Below, piece after piece: positions 32,739 through 40,601 of a DNA stretch of 64,000 nt. Both the position numbers and the translations under genes were made by a program. Every line of letters begins with the position of its first letter. Within the stretch, counting starts at the first letter, position 1. Below the pieces are notes generated by a model that was given only the letters and a program-made list of their open reading frames with translations, was not told where the DNA came from and did no database searches. The stretch covers positions 1-64,000 of the forward strand of contig ONAT01000005.1 in the NCBI GenBank assembly GCA_900315885.1. Direction: 5' to 3'. This stretch comes from an uncultured Erysipelotrichaceae bacterium. GTDB lineage: Bacteria > Bacillota_I > Bacilli_A > RFN20 > CAG-826.

Positions 32739-32756
32739 AGATTATCTACCTTTTTT
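32728..32756 (+). terminator. Terminator of ylbDEF
   Basis: AAAAAAGGTAGA (32728-32739) and TCTACCTTTTTT (32745-32756) pair perfectly around a five-base loop. A second A/T-rich hairpin (AATATTAT/AATAATATT, about 32786-32810) follows before rsmD. Confidence 0.85.
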
Positions 32757-32853
32757 CTTAGGGAGGAACAGGGCACGTTAAGTGCAATATTATTTTTAGC
32801 AATAATATTTTTTTTATTCGTATTTTTGTGTATAATTTTTAAAGGTGATTAAA

Positions 32854-33399
32854 ATGCGTATTGTTGGTGGCAAAAACCGTTCACGTGAAATTCTTTACCC
32901 ACTTAACGAAAAAATAACACGACCTACGAAAGATATGGTACGTCAAGGTATTTTTAATGTTTTGGCGTTTGATATTCAAGGCACAGTTGTTTTAGATTTA
33001 TTCGCTGGTTCAGGCTCGATGGGATTTGAAAGCTTATCACGTGGTGCAAGTAAAGCATATTTTGTCGATGGAAGTAAGGACGCGATTGAAGTGATAAGAA
33101 AAAACATGAATTCTTTGAAAGAAAATGACAATTCTGTGATTATAAATGATGATTATAAAAACGCTTTAGAGAATTTTAAAAACGAAAAAATCATGTTTGA
33201 TATTATCTTTTTAGACCCACCATATAAAGTGACCACAATCCCTAATATTGTTTCTTATTGTTTAGAAAATGACTTATTAACAAAAAATGGTATAATAGTG
33301 GTGGAATCTAATCGTTTTATTGATTTAGATGGGAAATTATTTTCAAAAATGAAACAATATAAATATGGAAAAACACTAGTGACAGTGTGGAGGAAGTAA
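32854..33399 (+). CDS. rsmD: 16S rRNA (guanine966-N2)-methyltransferase
   Basis: Methylates G966 of 16S rRNA using S-adenosylmethionine; B. subtilis name ylbH. 181 aa. Family opening MRIVGGKNRSREI and TRPTKDMVRQGIFNVL, SAM loop VVLDLFAGSGSMGFESLSRG, and the catalytic NPPY-like DPPYKV. The start at 32854 follows AAAGGTGA; TATAAT at 32831-32836 is a likely -10. It is followed after one base by coaD. Confidence 0.93.
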   Translation: MRIVGGKNRSREILYPLNEKITRPTKDMVRQGIFNVLAFDIQGTVVLDLFAGSGSMGFESLSRGASKAYFVDGSKDAIEVIRKNMNSLKENDNSVIINDDYKNALENFKNEKIMFDIIFLDPPYKVTTIPNIVSYCLENDLLTKNGIIVVESNRFIDLDGKLFSKMKQYKYGKTLVTVWRK

Positions 33400-33400
33400 A

Positions 33401-33874
33401 ATGAAAATTGCAGTATATCCAGGTAGCTTTGACCCTATAACAAATGGTCATCTAGATATTTTAAAAAGAGCTTTAAATGTTTTTGATAAAGTAATTGTTT
33501 TAGTGGCAAATAATCCTAAAAAACAAACAACGTTTGATGTAAATGAGAGAAGGAACATAATCAAAAACGTCACAAAAGATATGAAAAATGTTGAAGTGGA
33601 TTCGACAGAAGGCTTAGTTGTAGCTTATGCTAAAAAAGTTGGTGCGACAGCGTTAGTTAGAGGCTTAAGAGCGGTCACAGACTTTGAATACGAACTTCAA
33701 ATGGCGACCACGAATGAATTCGTGGATTCAAGCATTGATATGGTGTTTTTTATGACTCACTTAGAAAACACATTTATTTCTTCTTCATCTGTAAAAGAAT
33801 TATTCTTCCAAGGCTTAGATATTTCTAAACTTGTGCCTCAAGAAGTTATTCATGCTTTAGAAAGCAAGAAATAA
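33401..33874 (+). CDS. coaD: Phosphopantetheine adenylyltransferase
   Basis: Penultimate step of coenzyme A synthesis, ATP plus phosphopantetheine to dephospho-CoA. 157 aa. Nucleotidyltransferase motif GSFDPITNGHLDIL, RGLRAVTDFEYELQMA and the ISSSSVKELF motif are intact. Start follows GAGGAAG at the end of rsmD. Its last 18 bases overlap the end of the ylbJ gene on the other strand. Confidence 0.95.
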   Translation: MKIAVYPGSFDPITNGHLDILKRALNVFDKVIVLVANNPKKQTTFDVNERRNIIKNVTKDMKNVEVDSTEGLVVAYAKKVGATALVRGLRAVTDFEYELQMATTNEFVDSSIDMVFFMTHLENTFISSSSVKELFFQGLDISKLVPQEVIHALESKK

Positions 33875-34723
33875 AATAAATAGAATTGATAAGGCGGTTA
33901 CAATTAACCGCTTTTTTATTACTTCAATGATGCTTATATCTTTATATAATAGTTTTACTTGAATAATTAAGGAAAGCGAAGAAAACGCAATTATGAGAAC
34001 CGCAAAATATAGATTAATTAGTATATTGCTTTTTAATAAGATATTTAACGGATAAGAAAACTCAATTAGACCATGAAGCAAAAACTTGTAAGGTGAAGGG
34101 CATTTATATGATATAAATACGCCTAATAAAGAAAATAGTGCAATAGTGCCTAACATAAGTATTAATGATTGAGCGGTGGTTATAATAGCTTTACTCATGA
34201 TGTTATCAATATTGGTATTTTGTTTTAATACTTCATAATTAAGAAATTCTTTTTTATAAGATAATAAAAATAAAAAAATGTTGATAATTAAAGGAACAAA
34301 AAGCAAGATTTTTTTATTTATTACCCAATCACTATTTATTGCTATAGCTAATAAAAAGGGAAAAGAAGGCATAACAAAGGAAGACATAATCAAATCATTT
34401 TCTTCTTTGCTGAAACTTTTATTTTTTTCTTCTTTTAATATATTGGCGAGTGCAGGAGTGCCACTTAATACTCCAATAACAATTATGCCTAAAGTGTTAA
34501 TTAAATGCTTTGCTTGAGAACTTAATTTATTAGAATTAAATAAAGCAAGAAATCCTCCGCTATAGGTAAAAATGTTTACAAGAATCATAATAGGGGCTAA
34601 AGTAGGAATAATATTAATAATAAAGTTTTGCATTACATTAGTAGTTATCAAGGAAACATTTTTAGAAAAAATTAGTAATAGACAAATTGTAAACAAAATA
34701 ATAAGTAATTGTACTTTTTTCAT
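33857..34723 (-). CDS. ylbJ: YlbJ-like sporulation membrane protein
   Basis: Integral membrane protein of the nucleoside-recognition/GATE fold; in B. subtilis ylbJ is sigma-E controlled and required for heat-resistant spores. 288 aa, against about 400 in B. subtilis, with roughly eight hydrophobic segments (LLIILFTICLLLIF; IIPTLAPIMILVNIFTYSGG; VIGVLSGTPALANIL). The LSGTPALA and MPSFPFLLA segments match the family SGxPxxA and NPxFxL patterns. Position next to coaD (ylbI) matches Bacillus, but the orientation is convergent. No good Shine-Dalgarno is seen. CATATATTG at 34736-34728 (minus) may be the -10 of a sigma-E-like promoter. Confidence 0.75.
   Translation of the reverse strand: MKKVQLLIILFTICLLLIFSKNVSLITTNVMQNFIINIIPTLAPIMILVNIFTYSGGFLALFNSNKLSSQAKHLINTLGIIVIGVLSGTPALANILKEEKNKSFSKEENDLIMSSFVMPSFPFLLAIAINSDWVINKKILLFVPLIINIFLFLLSYKKEFLNYEVLKQNTNIDNIMSKAIITTAQSLILMLGTIALFSLLGVFISYKCPSPYKFLLHGLIEFSYPLNILLKSNILINLYFAVLIIAFSSLSLIIQVKLLYKDISIIEVIKKRLIVTALSILFILFLAF
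33894..33917 (+). terminator. Terminator of rsmD-coaD, embedded in ylbJ
   Basis: GCGGTTA (33894-33900) and TAACCGC (33905-33911), CAAT loop, then TTTTTT. The hairpin lies wholly inside the ylbJ coding sequence on the other strand, encoding part of its C-terminal RLIVTA segment. Confidence 0.8.
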
Positions 34724-34768
34724 AATACAATATATGTAAACTTTTCATTAATATGGGCAAAAGTTATA

Positions 34769-34796
34769 ACAAAGTTTGCACTTAAAGCATAGTCTA
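34769..34796 (+). promoter_or_regulatory. Candidate sigma-K/E-like promoter of cotD-like gene
   Basis: AC (34769-34770), 17 bases, CATAGTCTA (34788-34796): full match to AC-N17-CATA-N3-TA, 24 bases before the start codon with AAGGAGGA between. Confidence 0.5.
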
Positions 34797-34820
34797 TAAG
34801 GTAAAGTAAGGAGGATTTTT

Positions 34821-35081
34821 ATGAATAATTTCTGCCCAAATCAATGCCCGTGCAAATATGACCCAATTGTTATGCCTGTAAAAGAAAGAGTATGCAATCG
34901 TTATTATTGTGTAGAACAACCTGTTATTTGCCCTGTAAATACACGTGTTGTAAATCATTATGTACCAAGACCTGTATATTATCATACATATACACGCACG
35001 GAAGAAAATGTTTGTGAAGGAAACACAAATATGAATAATATGCCATACGGACAAAATCCACAAACCTATAACAACCAATAA
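34821..35081 (+). CDS. CotD-like cysteine/proline-rich spore coat protein
   Basis: 86 aa. Cys-rich head NFCPNQCPCKYDPIVMPVKE, followed by repeated valine/proline strands with tyrosine, histidine and cysteine (VCNRYYCVEQPVICPVNTRV, VVNHYVPRPVYYHTYT) and an Asn/Gln-rich tail. This resembles CotD-family inner coat proteins (CPP...V.P......T..V.HYVP.P.I). Strong AAGGAGGA site, own terminator, and a sigma-K-like promoter. It is divergent from ylbJ, another sporulation gene. The cysteines suggest disulfide crosslinking in the coat. Confidence 0.75.
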   Translation: MNNFCPNQCPCKYDPIVMPVKERVCNRYYCVEQPVICPVNTRVVNHYVPRPVYYHTYTRTEENVCEGNTNMNNMPYGQNPQTYNNQ

Positions 35082-35082
35082 A

Positions 35083-35105
35083 AAAAGCCGCTTAATGCGG
35101 CTTTT
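35083..35105. terminator. Bidirectional terminator after cotD-like gene
   Basis: AAAAGCCGC (35083-35091) and GCGGCTTTT (35097-35105) around TTAAT. Confidence 0.85.
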
Positions 35106-35122
35106 ACTTTTGCATTTAGAAA

Positions 35123-35887
35123 TTAGTTATCGTATTCTTGGTTCCAAATATGATCGAATGTTTTTGCGATTTCATATTTGTTGTCAGGAGAACTTTCATC
35201 CCAACCTCTAACACCAATCATAGCATCCTTGATACCATAAGTTGAGTTATCTTCATCGTAAGTTTTTTTATCCATTAAGATAACTAATGGTGTATACAAA
35301 TCTTTACCTTCTTCGATGTCACTTAATTCTTCTTCATAATTTGAATCGTAGTCGATTCCGATTTCGTAGTAGTTAGAGTCTTTAGCAACTTTAGCAACTT
35401 GTTCACGGAAATCTGCGACTTCCATTTTGTTAGAATAGAATAATTTGTAGAGATAACTATCTTCATCTGTTTTTGGATCAACTTTTGTTTGTTCATCAAC
35501 GTAAATCACTTTGAATTTGTAATCACCTGTGAAAGTGCTATCTTCGATTAAAGTCTTAACACCTTGATAAGTGTTCTTGCAATGTTCACAATCTTTTGAT
35601 ACGAACATTAAGAAGTACTTGTCATTTTCGCTAAATCTTTCATCAGCGTTGTAAACGTAATTGTAAGCTTTATCACCATAAACAGAAAGTTTGTTTTGGT
35701 TGTAATATCTTTCGTTATTAGTAATTGCATCACCTAAAGCAACAACACCTTCGGAAATTGGTTGAATCAATAAAATAACACCAAAGATTAAACTGACTAT
35801 TAATAATGGTTGAACCCAAGCAGTTTCTTTAATCCAACGCCAAATTCTAGCAAAGAAACCACCGATTGCTCTAAAAATAACTTTCAT
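35123..35887 (-). CDS. Membrane-anchored thioredoxin-like protein
   Basis: 254 aa. Basic, aromatic N terminus (FRAIGGFFARIWRWIKE), one membrane helix (about 27-49, PLLIVSLIFGVILLIQPI), then an extracytoplasmic domain. The latter has a thioredoxin-type active site: FLMFVSKDCEHCKNTYQGVK with CEHC. A long insertion lies between the CxxC strand and the cis-Pro-like segment DLYTPLVILMD. The start at 35887 follows AGGAGGT. It probably acts in disulfide chemistry on the cell surface, perhaps as an oxidase or reductase partner; no DsbB or CcdA gene is adjacent. Confidence 0.8.
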   Translation of the reverse strand: MKVIFRAIGGFFARIWRWIKETAWVQPLLIVSLIFGVILLIQPISEGVVALGDAITNNERYYNQNKLSVYGDKAYNYVYNADERFSENDKYFLMFVSKDCEHCKNTYQGVKTLIEDSTFTGDYKFKVIYVDEQTKVDPKTDEDSYLYKLFYSNKMEVADFREQVAKVAKDSNYYEIGIDYDSNYEEELSDIEEGKDLYTPLVILMDKKTYDEDNSTYGIKDAMIGVRGWDESSPDNKYEIAKTFDHIWNQEYDN

Positions 35888-36024
35888 ATATAGACCTCCT
35901 ATACATACGTAAACATATAGCATAACAATAATAACATTAAAGGCTATCAGTTTCAACAATTAATTTTATAATTAATTATTGAGAATAGCAAGAATTAAAA
36001 AAATAATGTTCTTTTGTATTGTAA

Positions 36025-36058
36025 ATGACATAATTATGGTGTTAACTATAATAGTTAA
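36025..36058 (+). promoter_or_regulatory. yitT promoter with palindrome over the -10
   Basis: ATGACA (36025-36030), 16 bases, TATAAT (36047-36052). The -10 sits in a palindrome with seven-base perfect arms TTAACTA and TAGTTAA (36042-36058), which could be a repressor site. Confidence 0.55.
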
Positions 36059-36077
36059 GACACGAGTAGGTGGTTAA

Positions 36078-37112
36078 ATGGCAAACAAAAAATGGAAGAA
36101 AAAAATTGATGACTTTATGTTTGATCATGAGAATGTTAAAAACGCAGTTGAAATTATCAAATCGATGTTAGCATGTGTTGTAGCAGCGGCGATTTATGCA
36201 TTTGGCTATCGTTGCTTTATTTTAAATACAGATCCACATTTAAGATTAGTTTCTGGTGGAATGTCTGGCTTCTCCCAAACAATTGTTCAATTATTTGAAT
36301 TGTTTGGTGTCTTAGAACCGGAAAAAATAACGACATGGCAACCGATATTTAACTATTTATTAAATATTCCGATGTTTATAATTGGTTGGAAATATATTGG
36401 AAAACGATTTTCTATTTTGACCTTGTTTACAGTTTTACTTATTTCATTGTTTACTACTTTTATGCCTCAATCAATATTGGATTTATTTAAATCCATTCAA
36501 AACGATTTATTGCCTCGAGCTTTATTTGCTGGAATATGTACGGGGATAGCGACAGTTATTGCTTTTAAAAACTGCAGCTCGACTGGTGGTTTAGATGTTG
36601 TGTCTTTAGCAGTGGCAAACAAAAAATCAACATCGATAGGAAAATATCTTGTTATATTTAACGGAATAGTTTTGATTGGCTATACTTTGACATCGTATTT
36701 GTATTTTATGAAGAATCCTCTTCCTAATCCTCTTCCTAATGGAGCAGAAAACCCGGATGGAGCAGAAAACCCTGCATTAGTGTTGTTCTTATTCTCGGCA
36801 ATATACTTGTTCACAAATGCATTGGTTAACGATTTCTTGAATTCGCGATACCGCAAAGCTCAAATTCAAATTATTACCACAAATGAGAATATTTCAAATA
36901 TATTAATTGCTAACTTCCCACATGGATGTACCATTATGAATGGTAAAGGCGCATTTTCAAAAGAAAATCGTTTCATTATCTATATGGTTGTTTCATCTTC
37001 CGAAGTTCAAAAAGTTGTTCAACTTGTACAAGTCGTGGATCCACATGCTTTCGTAAATGTCACGACATTAAATCAAGTTTATGGAAGATTCTATATTGAA
37101 CCGTTTAAATAA
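36078..37112 (+). CDS. YitT-family membrane protein (DUF161/DUF2179)
   Basis: 344 aa. About five to six membrane helices in residues 20-250 (ACVVAAAIYAFGYRCFILNT; PLVSGGMSGFSQTIV-type GGxSG loop; CTGIATVIAFKNCSSTGGLD) followed by a cytosolic DUF2179 domain (RKAQIQIITTNENISNILIA, GAFSKENRFIIYMVV). This is the standard YitT layout; transported substrate unknown. The last extracellular loop has an insertion of tandem repeats (PLPNPLPN, then two GAEN.P units; DNA 36717-36770). Upstream palindrome suggests regulation. A perfect terminator follows. Confidence 0.88.
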   Translation: MANKKWKKKIDDFMFDHENVKNAVEIIKSMLACVVAAAIYAFGYRCFILNTDPHLRLVSGGMSGFSQTIVQLFELFGVLEPEKITTWQPIFNYLLNIPMFIIGWKYIGKRFSILTLFTVLLISLFTTFMPQSILDLFKSIQNDLLPRALFAGICTGIATVIAFKNCSSTGGLDVVSLAVANKKSTSIGKYLVIFNGIVLIGYTLTSYLYFMKNPLPNPLPNGAENPDGAENPALVLFLFSAIYLFTNALVNDFLNSRYRKAQIQIITTNENISNILIANFPHGCTIMNGKGAFSKENRFIIYMVVSSSEVQKVVQLVQVVDPHAFVNVTTLNQVYGRFYIEPFK

Positions 37113-37139
37113 AAAACATGGCATATATGTCATGTTTTT
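37112..37139. terminator. Bidirectional terminator yitT / alkD-like
   Basis: AAAAACATG (37112-37120) and CATGTTTTT (37131-37139) around a ten-base loop, with A/T runs on both sides. Confidence 0.8.
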
Positions 37140-37845
37140 ATTTTTGTCGCATTGTTTTTAAAAGTGCTTTGTCTTCAAAAGAAACTCTATAGCTATCGAC
37201 ACATTTTGAAATAGCTTTATTAATTATAAAATTATTTGTTTTATTACTTTTAAAATATGCTAATGTTTCATTACGATATTTAGCAAAACATTCACATAAT
37301 AGCCATGCGGCACACATATTGACATAGTACTCTTTTTCTTCGCTCATAGTATCTAATAATTTAAAGGTATTATCCAAATATTTTGCATCCTTTATCAGCT
37401 CAAAATGTATTAAAACACCCACTCTTCGCACAAATGTTTTCTTACTTTTTATTAATGCGTTTGATAATGTTAGTAATTTGTTATATGGCCTTTTTTTGAA
37501 CGATAAAGCATCGCAACTTGCCCAGTTATCATATTGTTTGATTAATCTAAGAAGTTGCTTTTTGAATTCGTTAAAATCTTTAATATTTGTTATAAACAAA
37601 TCTAACAAAATAGTGTCAAAATGTGATGTAATTTCCATATTTTGGATAAATTCTAAATAGTTTCCTTTTTTGATTTGTTTATATATTTCTCTTGCTTTTG
37701 ATGATGTTTTTCCATAGCAAGGTAGTTTTGTTAAGACGATTTTTTGTTCAAAGTCAATTTCTTTTTGATTGCCTTTAAGTGTTTTCTCAAAATCTATAAA
37801 TTCTTTGATATCATCTTTTGTCCAATGTTCTTTGATCAATTGCAT
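37138..37845 (-). CDS. AlkD-like DNA alkylation repair protein
   Basis: HEAT-repeat DNA glycosylase family that removes bulky or charged alkylated bases. 235 aa, all helical. The late family signature is clear: YYVNMCAAWLLCECFAKY followed by NNFIINKAISKCVDSYRVS. The DNA-contacting Asp/Trp region includes YDNWASCDALS. The start at 37845 (MQLIKEHWTKDD) follows AAGGTGAT; a GTG three codons earlier is less likely. Stands alone. Confidence 0.85.
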   Translation of the reverse strand: MQLIKEHWTKDDIKEFIDFEKTLKGNQKEIDFEQKIVLTKLPCYGKTSSKAREIYKQIKKGNYLEFIQNMEITSHFDTILLDLFITNIKDFNEFKKQLLRLIKQYDNWASCDALSFKKRPYNKLLTLSNALIKSKKTFVRRVGVLIHFELIKDAKYLDNTFKLLDTMSEEKEYYVNMCAAWLLCECFAKYRNETLAYFKSNKTNNFIINKAISKCVDSYRVSFEDKALLKTMRQK

Positions 37846-37943
37846 GTTTATCACCTTATATATTCTATTTTAATTAATAGTTAATTACAATGTTTTTACT
37901 TATGTATTTATGATATATTATTTAGTGATAAAGGAGATTCCTT

Positions 37944-38633
37944 ATGCTAAAAATTCTTATTGTTGATGATGAAATTAACATTCGTAATCTATTTAAAATT
38001 AGATTTGAAAATGAAGGCTATGAAGTATACACCGCAAAAGACGGATTAGAAGCTTTAGATGTTGTTTATGATAACATCATTGATATGTGTATTGTTGATG
38101 TTATGATGCCTAATTTAGATGGCAATTCCTTTGTAAAAAAAATTAGAAGTGAAAACTTTAATATGCCAATCATTATGGTAACCGCTAAAGGAGAATTAGA
38201 TGACAAAATAGAAGCGTTTGATTCTGGTATCGATGATTATATGACAAAACCGATTGAATTTGATGAGTTGTTATTGAGAATGAAAGCATTGTTTCGCCGT
38301 GCCAAAATTGTAACAGATAAAAAAATAGTTATAGGTGATACGATTTTAGAATATGATACCTTAACTATTACCAACAACAAATTAAATCTAAATGTTACTT
38401 TAACTAAAAAAGAGTTTTCAATTCTTTATAAGTTGTTATCATATCCTGAAAGGACTTTTACTAAAGGACAACTTTTTGATGAATTTTGGGGATTAGATAA
38501 TTATGGAGATGTAGATGCGGTTAAAGTTTATATAAGTAAAATTCGTTCAATTATTGAGCCATTCCCAGAAATTGATATTGCCACAATTAGAGGAATAGGA
38601 TATCGAGGTATTAAAAAAGATGAAAAAAACTAA
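37944..38633 (+). CDS. OmpR-family response regulator
   Basis: 229 aa. Receiver: acidic pair in LIVDDEINI, phosphoacceptor in CIVDVMMPNLDG, Thr in VTAKGEL and Lys in DYMTKPIEF. Winged-helix output domain from about residue 130 (LTKKEFSILYKLLSYPERTF, IRGIGYRG). It follows AAAGGAG and overlaps the kinase gene by 14 bases. No linked target gene is evident. Confidence 0.92.
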   Translation: MLKILIVDDEINIRNLFKIRFENEGYEVYTAKDGLEALDVVYDNIIDMCIVDVMMPNLDGNSFVKKIRSENFNMPIIMVTAKGELDDKIEAFDSGIDDYMTKPIEFDELLLRMKALFRRAKIVTDKKIVIGDTILEYDTLTITNNKLNLNVTLTKKEFSILYKLLSYPERTFTKGQLFDEFWGLDNYGDVDAVKVYISKIRSIIEPFPEIDIATIRGIGYRGIKKDEKN

Positions 38634-39672
38634 AAATAATAACTCTACAATAAAAGTTTCGATTAAATATGGCCTTGTACTTATCATATGTTTTCTTGTC
38701 GCGGCCTCAATTGTCATAAGCATTGTAGCAATATTTAATTTTTTAGGACAAGATTATGTAAAAGATAATTATTTTATTTTCTTAATCATTTGTATTGTCG
38801 CAGCGATAATTGTGGGATGGGGACTATCCATTATAGTCTCAAAATATTTTATGCGCACAGAGATTTATTTGAGTAAAATTTTAAATCAAATTGCAAAAGG
38901 CGATTACACCACAAAAATACCAGAAGAATATAGTGATAAGTATTTCAAAAAAGTTATTCAAGACTTCAATAAAATGGTGGATACCTTGAATTCAACAGCG
39001 TTATTACAAAGTGATTTTGCCAACAATTTCTCACATGAATTTAAAACTCCAATTGCATCTATTAAAGGCTACGCTGAGTTGTTACGCGATAATTATAATC
39101 TCTCAGAGTCTGATAAAAGACGATACTTGAATATTATTATTGCTGAAAGTGAACGATTAACAAATTTAGCTTCATCGACGATGTTAATAAGTCGTCTTGA
39201 TACATTAAAAGAATTTGATAATATTGTTCCGGTTAAAATTAATCAACAAATTGAAGAATGTGTTATTTTGCTAGACAAAATGTTTGAAAGCAAAAATATC
39301 AATGTTGATGTAGATGTTAAACCTTTTACAATTAACACAAATGCAGACATGCTAAAAGAAGTATGGATTAATTTAATTACTAATGCCATTAAATATAATA
39401 AAAACAATGGTGATATCATCATTAAATCACATGAAGAAGATAATAATTATATTGTCGAATTTATTGATAATGGTATAGGAATGAAAGAAGAAACTTTAGC
39501 ACATATCTTTGATAAATATTATCAAGGCGATACATCACATTATAAAAAAGGTTCGGGGCTAGGTTTACCTATTGCAAAAAAAATTATTGAACTTTCCGGT
39601 GGTACAATTACTGTAACAAGTAAAGAAAATGAAGGTTCTATATTTAAAATATCATTTCCAAAGAAAAAATAA
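38620..39672 (+). CDS. HAMP-type sensor histidine kinase
   Basis: 350 aa membrane kinase. Two helices (about 14-36 and 48-71) are separated by only a dozen residues, so there is almost no extracellular sensor; this is typical of intramembrane-sensing kinases of the cell envelope stress type. A HAMP region (FMRTEIYLSKILNQIAKGDY) leads to the phosphoacceptor box NFSHEFKTPIASIKGYAELL, N box WINLITNAIKYNKN, and the ATP lid DNGIGM plus GSGLGLPIAKKII. Coupled to the preceding response regulator. Confidence 0.92.
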   Translation: MKKTKNNNSTIKVSIKYGLVLIICFLVAASIVISIVAIFNFLGQDYVKDNYFIFLIICIVAAIIVGWGLSIIVSKYFMRTEIYLSKILNQIAKGDYTTKIPEEYSDKYFKKVIQDFNKMVDTLNSTALLQSDFANNFSHEFKTPIASIKGYAELLRDNYNLSESDKRRYLNIIIAESERLTNLASSTMLISRLDTLKEFDNIVPVKINQQIEECVILLDKMFESKNINVDVDVKPFTINTNADMLKEVWINLITNAIKYNKNNGDIIIKSHEEDNNYIVEFIDNGIGMKEETLAHIFDKYYQGDTSHYKKGSGLGLPIAKKIIELSGGTITVTSKENEGSIFKISFPKKK

Positions 39673-39693
39673 GCACCAATTGTGCTTATTTTT
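39665..39693. terminator. Bidirectional terminator
   Basis: AAAAATAAGCAC (39665-39676) and GTGCTTATTTTT (39682-39693) around CAATT, between the convergent kinase and fakB genes; it overlaps both gene ends. Confidence 0.85.
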
Positions 39694-40585
39694 TATTGCT
39701 ATCGAATGTTTCAGGTTTACCGAAGAAGAATACACCCACTGTTCCTGGACCAGTTGAAGCTCCGACGATAGGTCCGATTTTTTCAATTGTGATTTCAAGA
39801 TTTTTATCTTTGTTAGCTTCAAGAATCATATCACGTAATGTTTTAGCGTCTTCTTCACAATCAGAATTGACAACACAAATCATTTGATTTTCATTTTCTT
39901 GATAACGTTCATTGAACATCTGGACTATACGAGTGAAAGAATTTTTACGTCCTTTAATTTTTTCAACTGCGGTGTTTTGTCCGTTAATATCGGAAATAAT
40001 AATTGGCTTAACTTGTAACATACCACCAAATACTGCACTCATTGTGCTAACACGACCTGCTCTTTTTAAATATGATAAACTTTCAACTGTTACGAGTTGG
40101 TTCACTTCTTGTTTGTGATTTTCAATGTAATTATATGTATCTTCAATATCTACACCATTTGCGCGTAATTTTGAAGCAGTCATACAAATAATGCCAAGGC
40201 CTAAGCTTGAGTTTCTGCTATCAACACAATAGATTTTTGCTTCAGGATATTTTGCTTTTAATTCATCACGAACGACTTCGCTAGCGTGGAATGAACTAGA
40301 AAGAGCTGAAGAACAAGAAATTGATAAAATGTCATAGCCTTCTTTAATGTATTTTTCAAATGTTTCTTTATATTCGGATGCGTTTACTTGAGCAGTTTTA
40401 AATCTTTTACCATTACGCATTAATTCATAGAATGCTTTATATGAGATGTATTTCCAGTCTAAACTTGCTGGAATATCATGATCATCATATAACACACGCA
40501 TTGGCAAATATTCGATGTCATATCTTTCTCTTTTTTCTTTATCTAAATCGGCGCAAGAATCAGTAATAATAATAAATTTTTTCAT
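39686..40585 (-). CDS. fakB: DegV-family fatty-acid-binding protein (FakB-like)
   Basis: Presents an exogenous fatty acid to FakA for phosphorylation. 299 aa, two-domain EDD fold. Conserved N-terminal TDSCADLDKE, the SISCSSALSSSFHASEVV lipid-head/phosphate loop, and the C-terminal IGPIVGASTGPGTVGVFFFG motif are present. It is the last gene of the minus-strand run fakA-plsX-fakB, 17 bases after plsX, so the adjacent genes support the functional call. Confidence 0.88.
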   Translation of the reverse strand: MKKFIIITDSCADLDKEKRERYDIEYLPMRVLYDDHDIPASLDWKYISYKAFYELMRNGKRFKTAQVNASEYKETFEKYIKEGYDILSISCSSALSSSFHASEVVRDELKAKYPEAKIYCVDSRNSSLGLGIICMTASKLRANGVDIEDTYNYIENHKQEVNQLVTVESLSYLKRAGRVSTMSAVFGGMLQVKPIIISDINGQNTAVEKIKGRKNSFTRIVQMFNERYQENENQMICVVNSDCEEDAKTLRDMILEANKDKNLEITIEKIGPIVGASTGPGTVGVFFFGKPETFDSNKK

Positions 40586-40601
40586 TTTTTGTACCTCCTA
40601 T

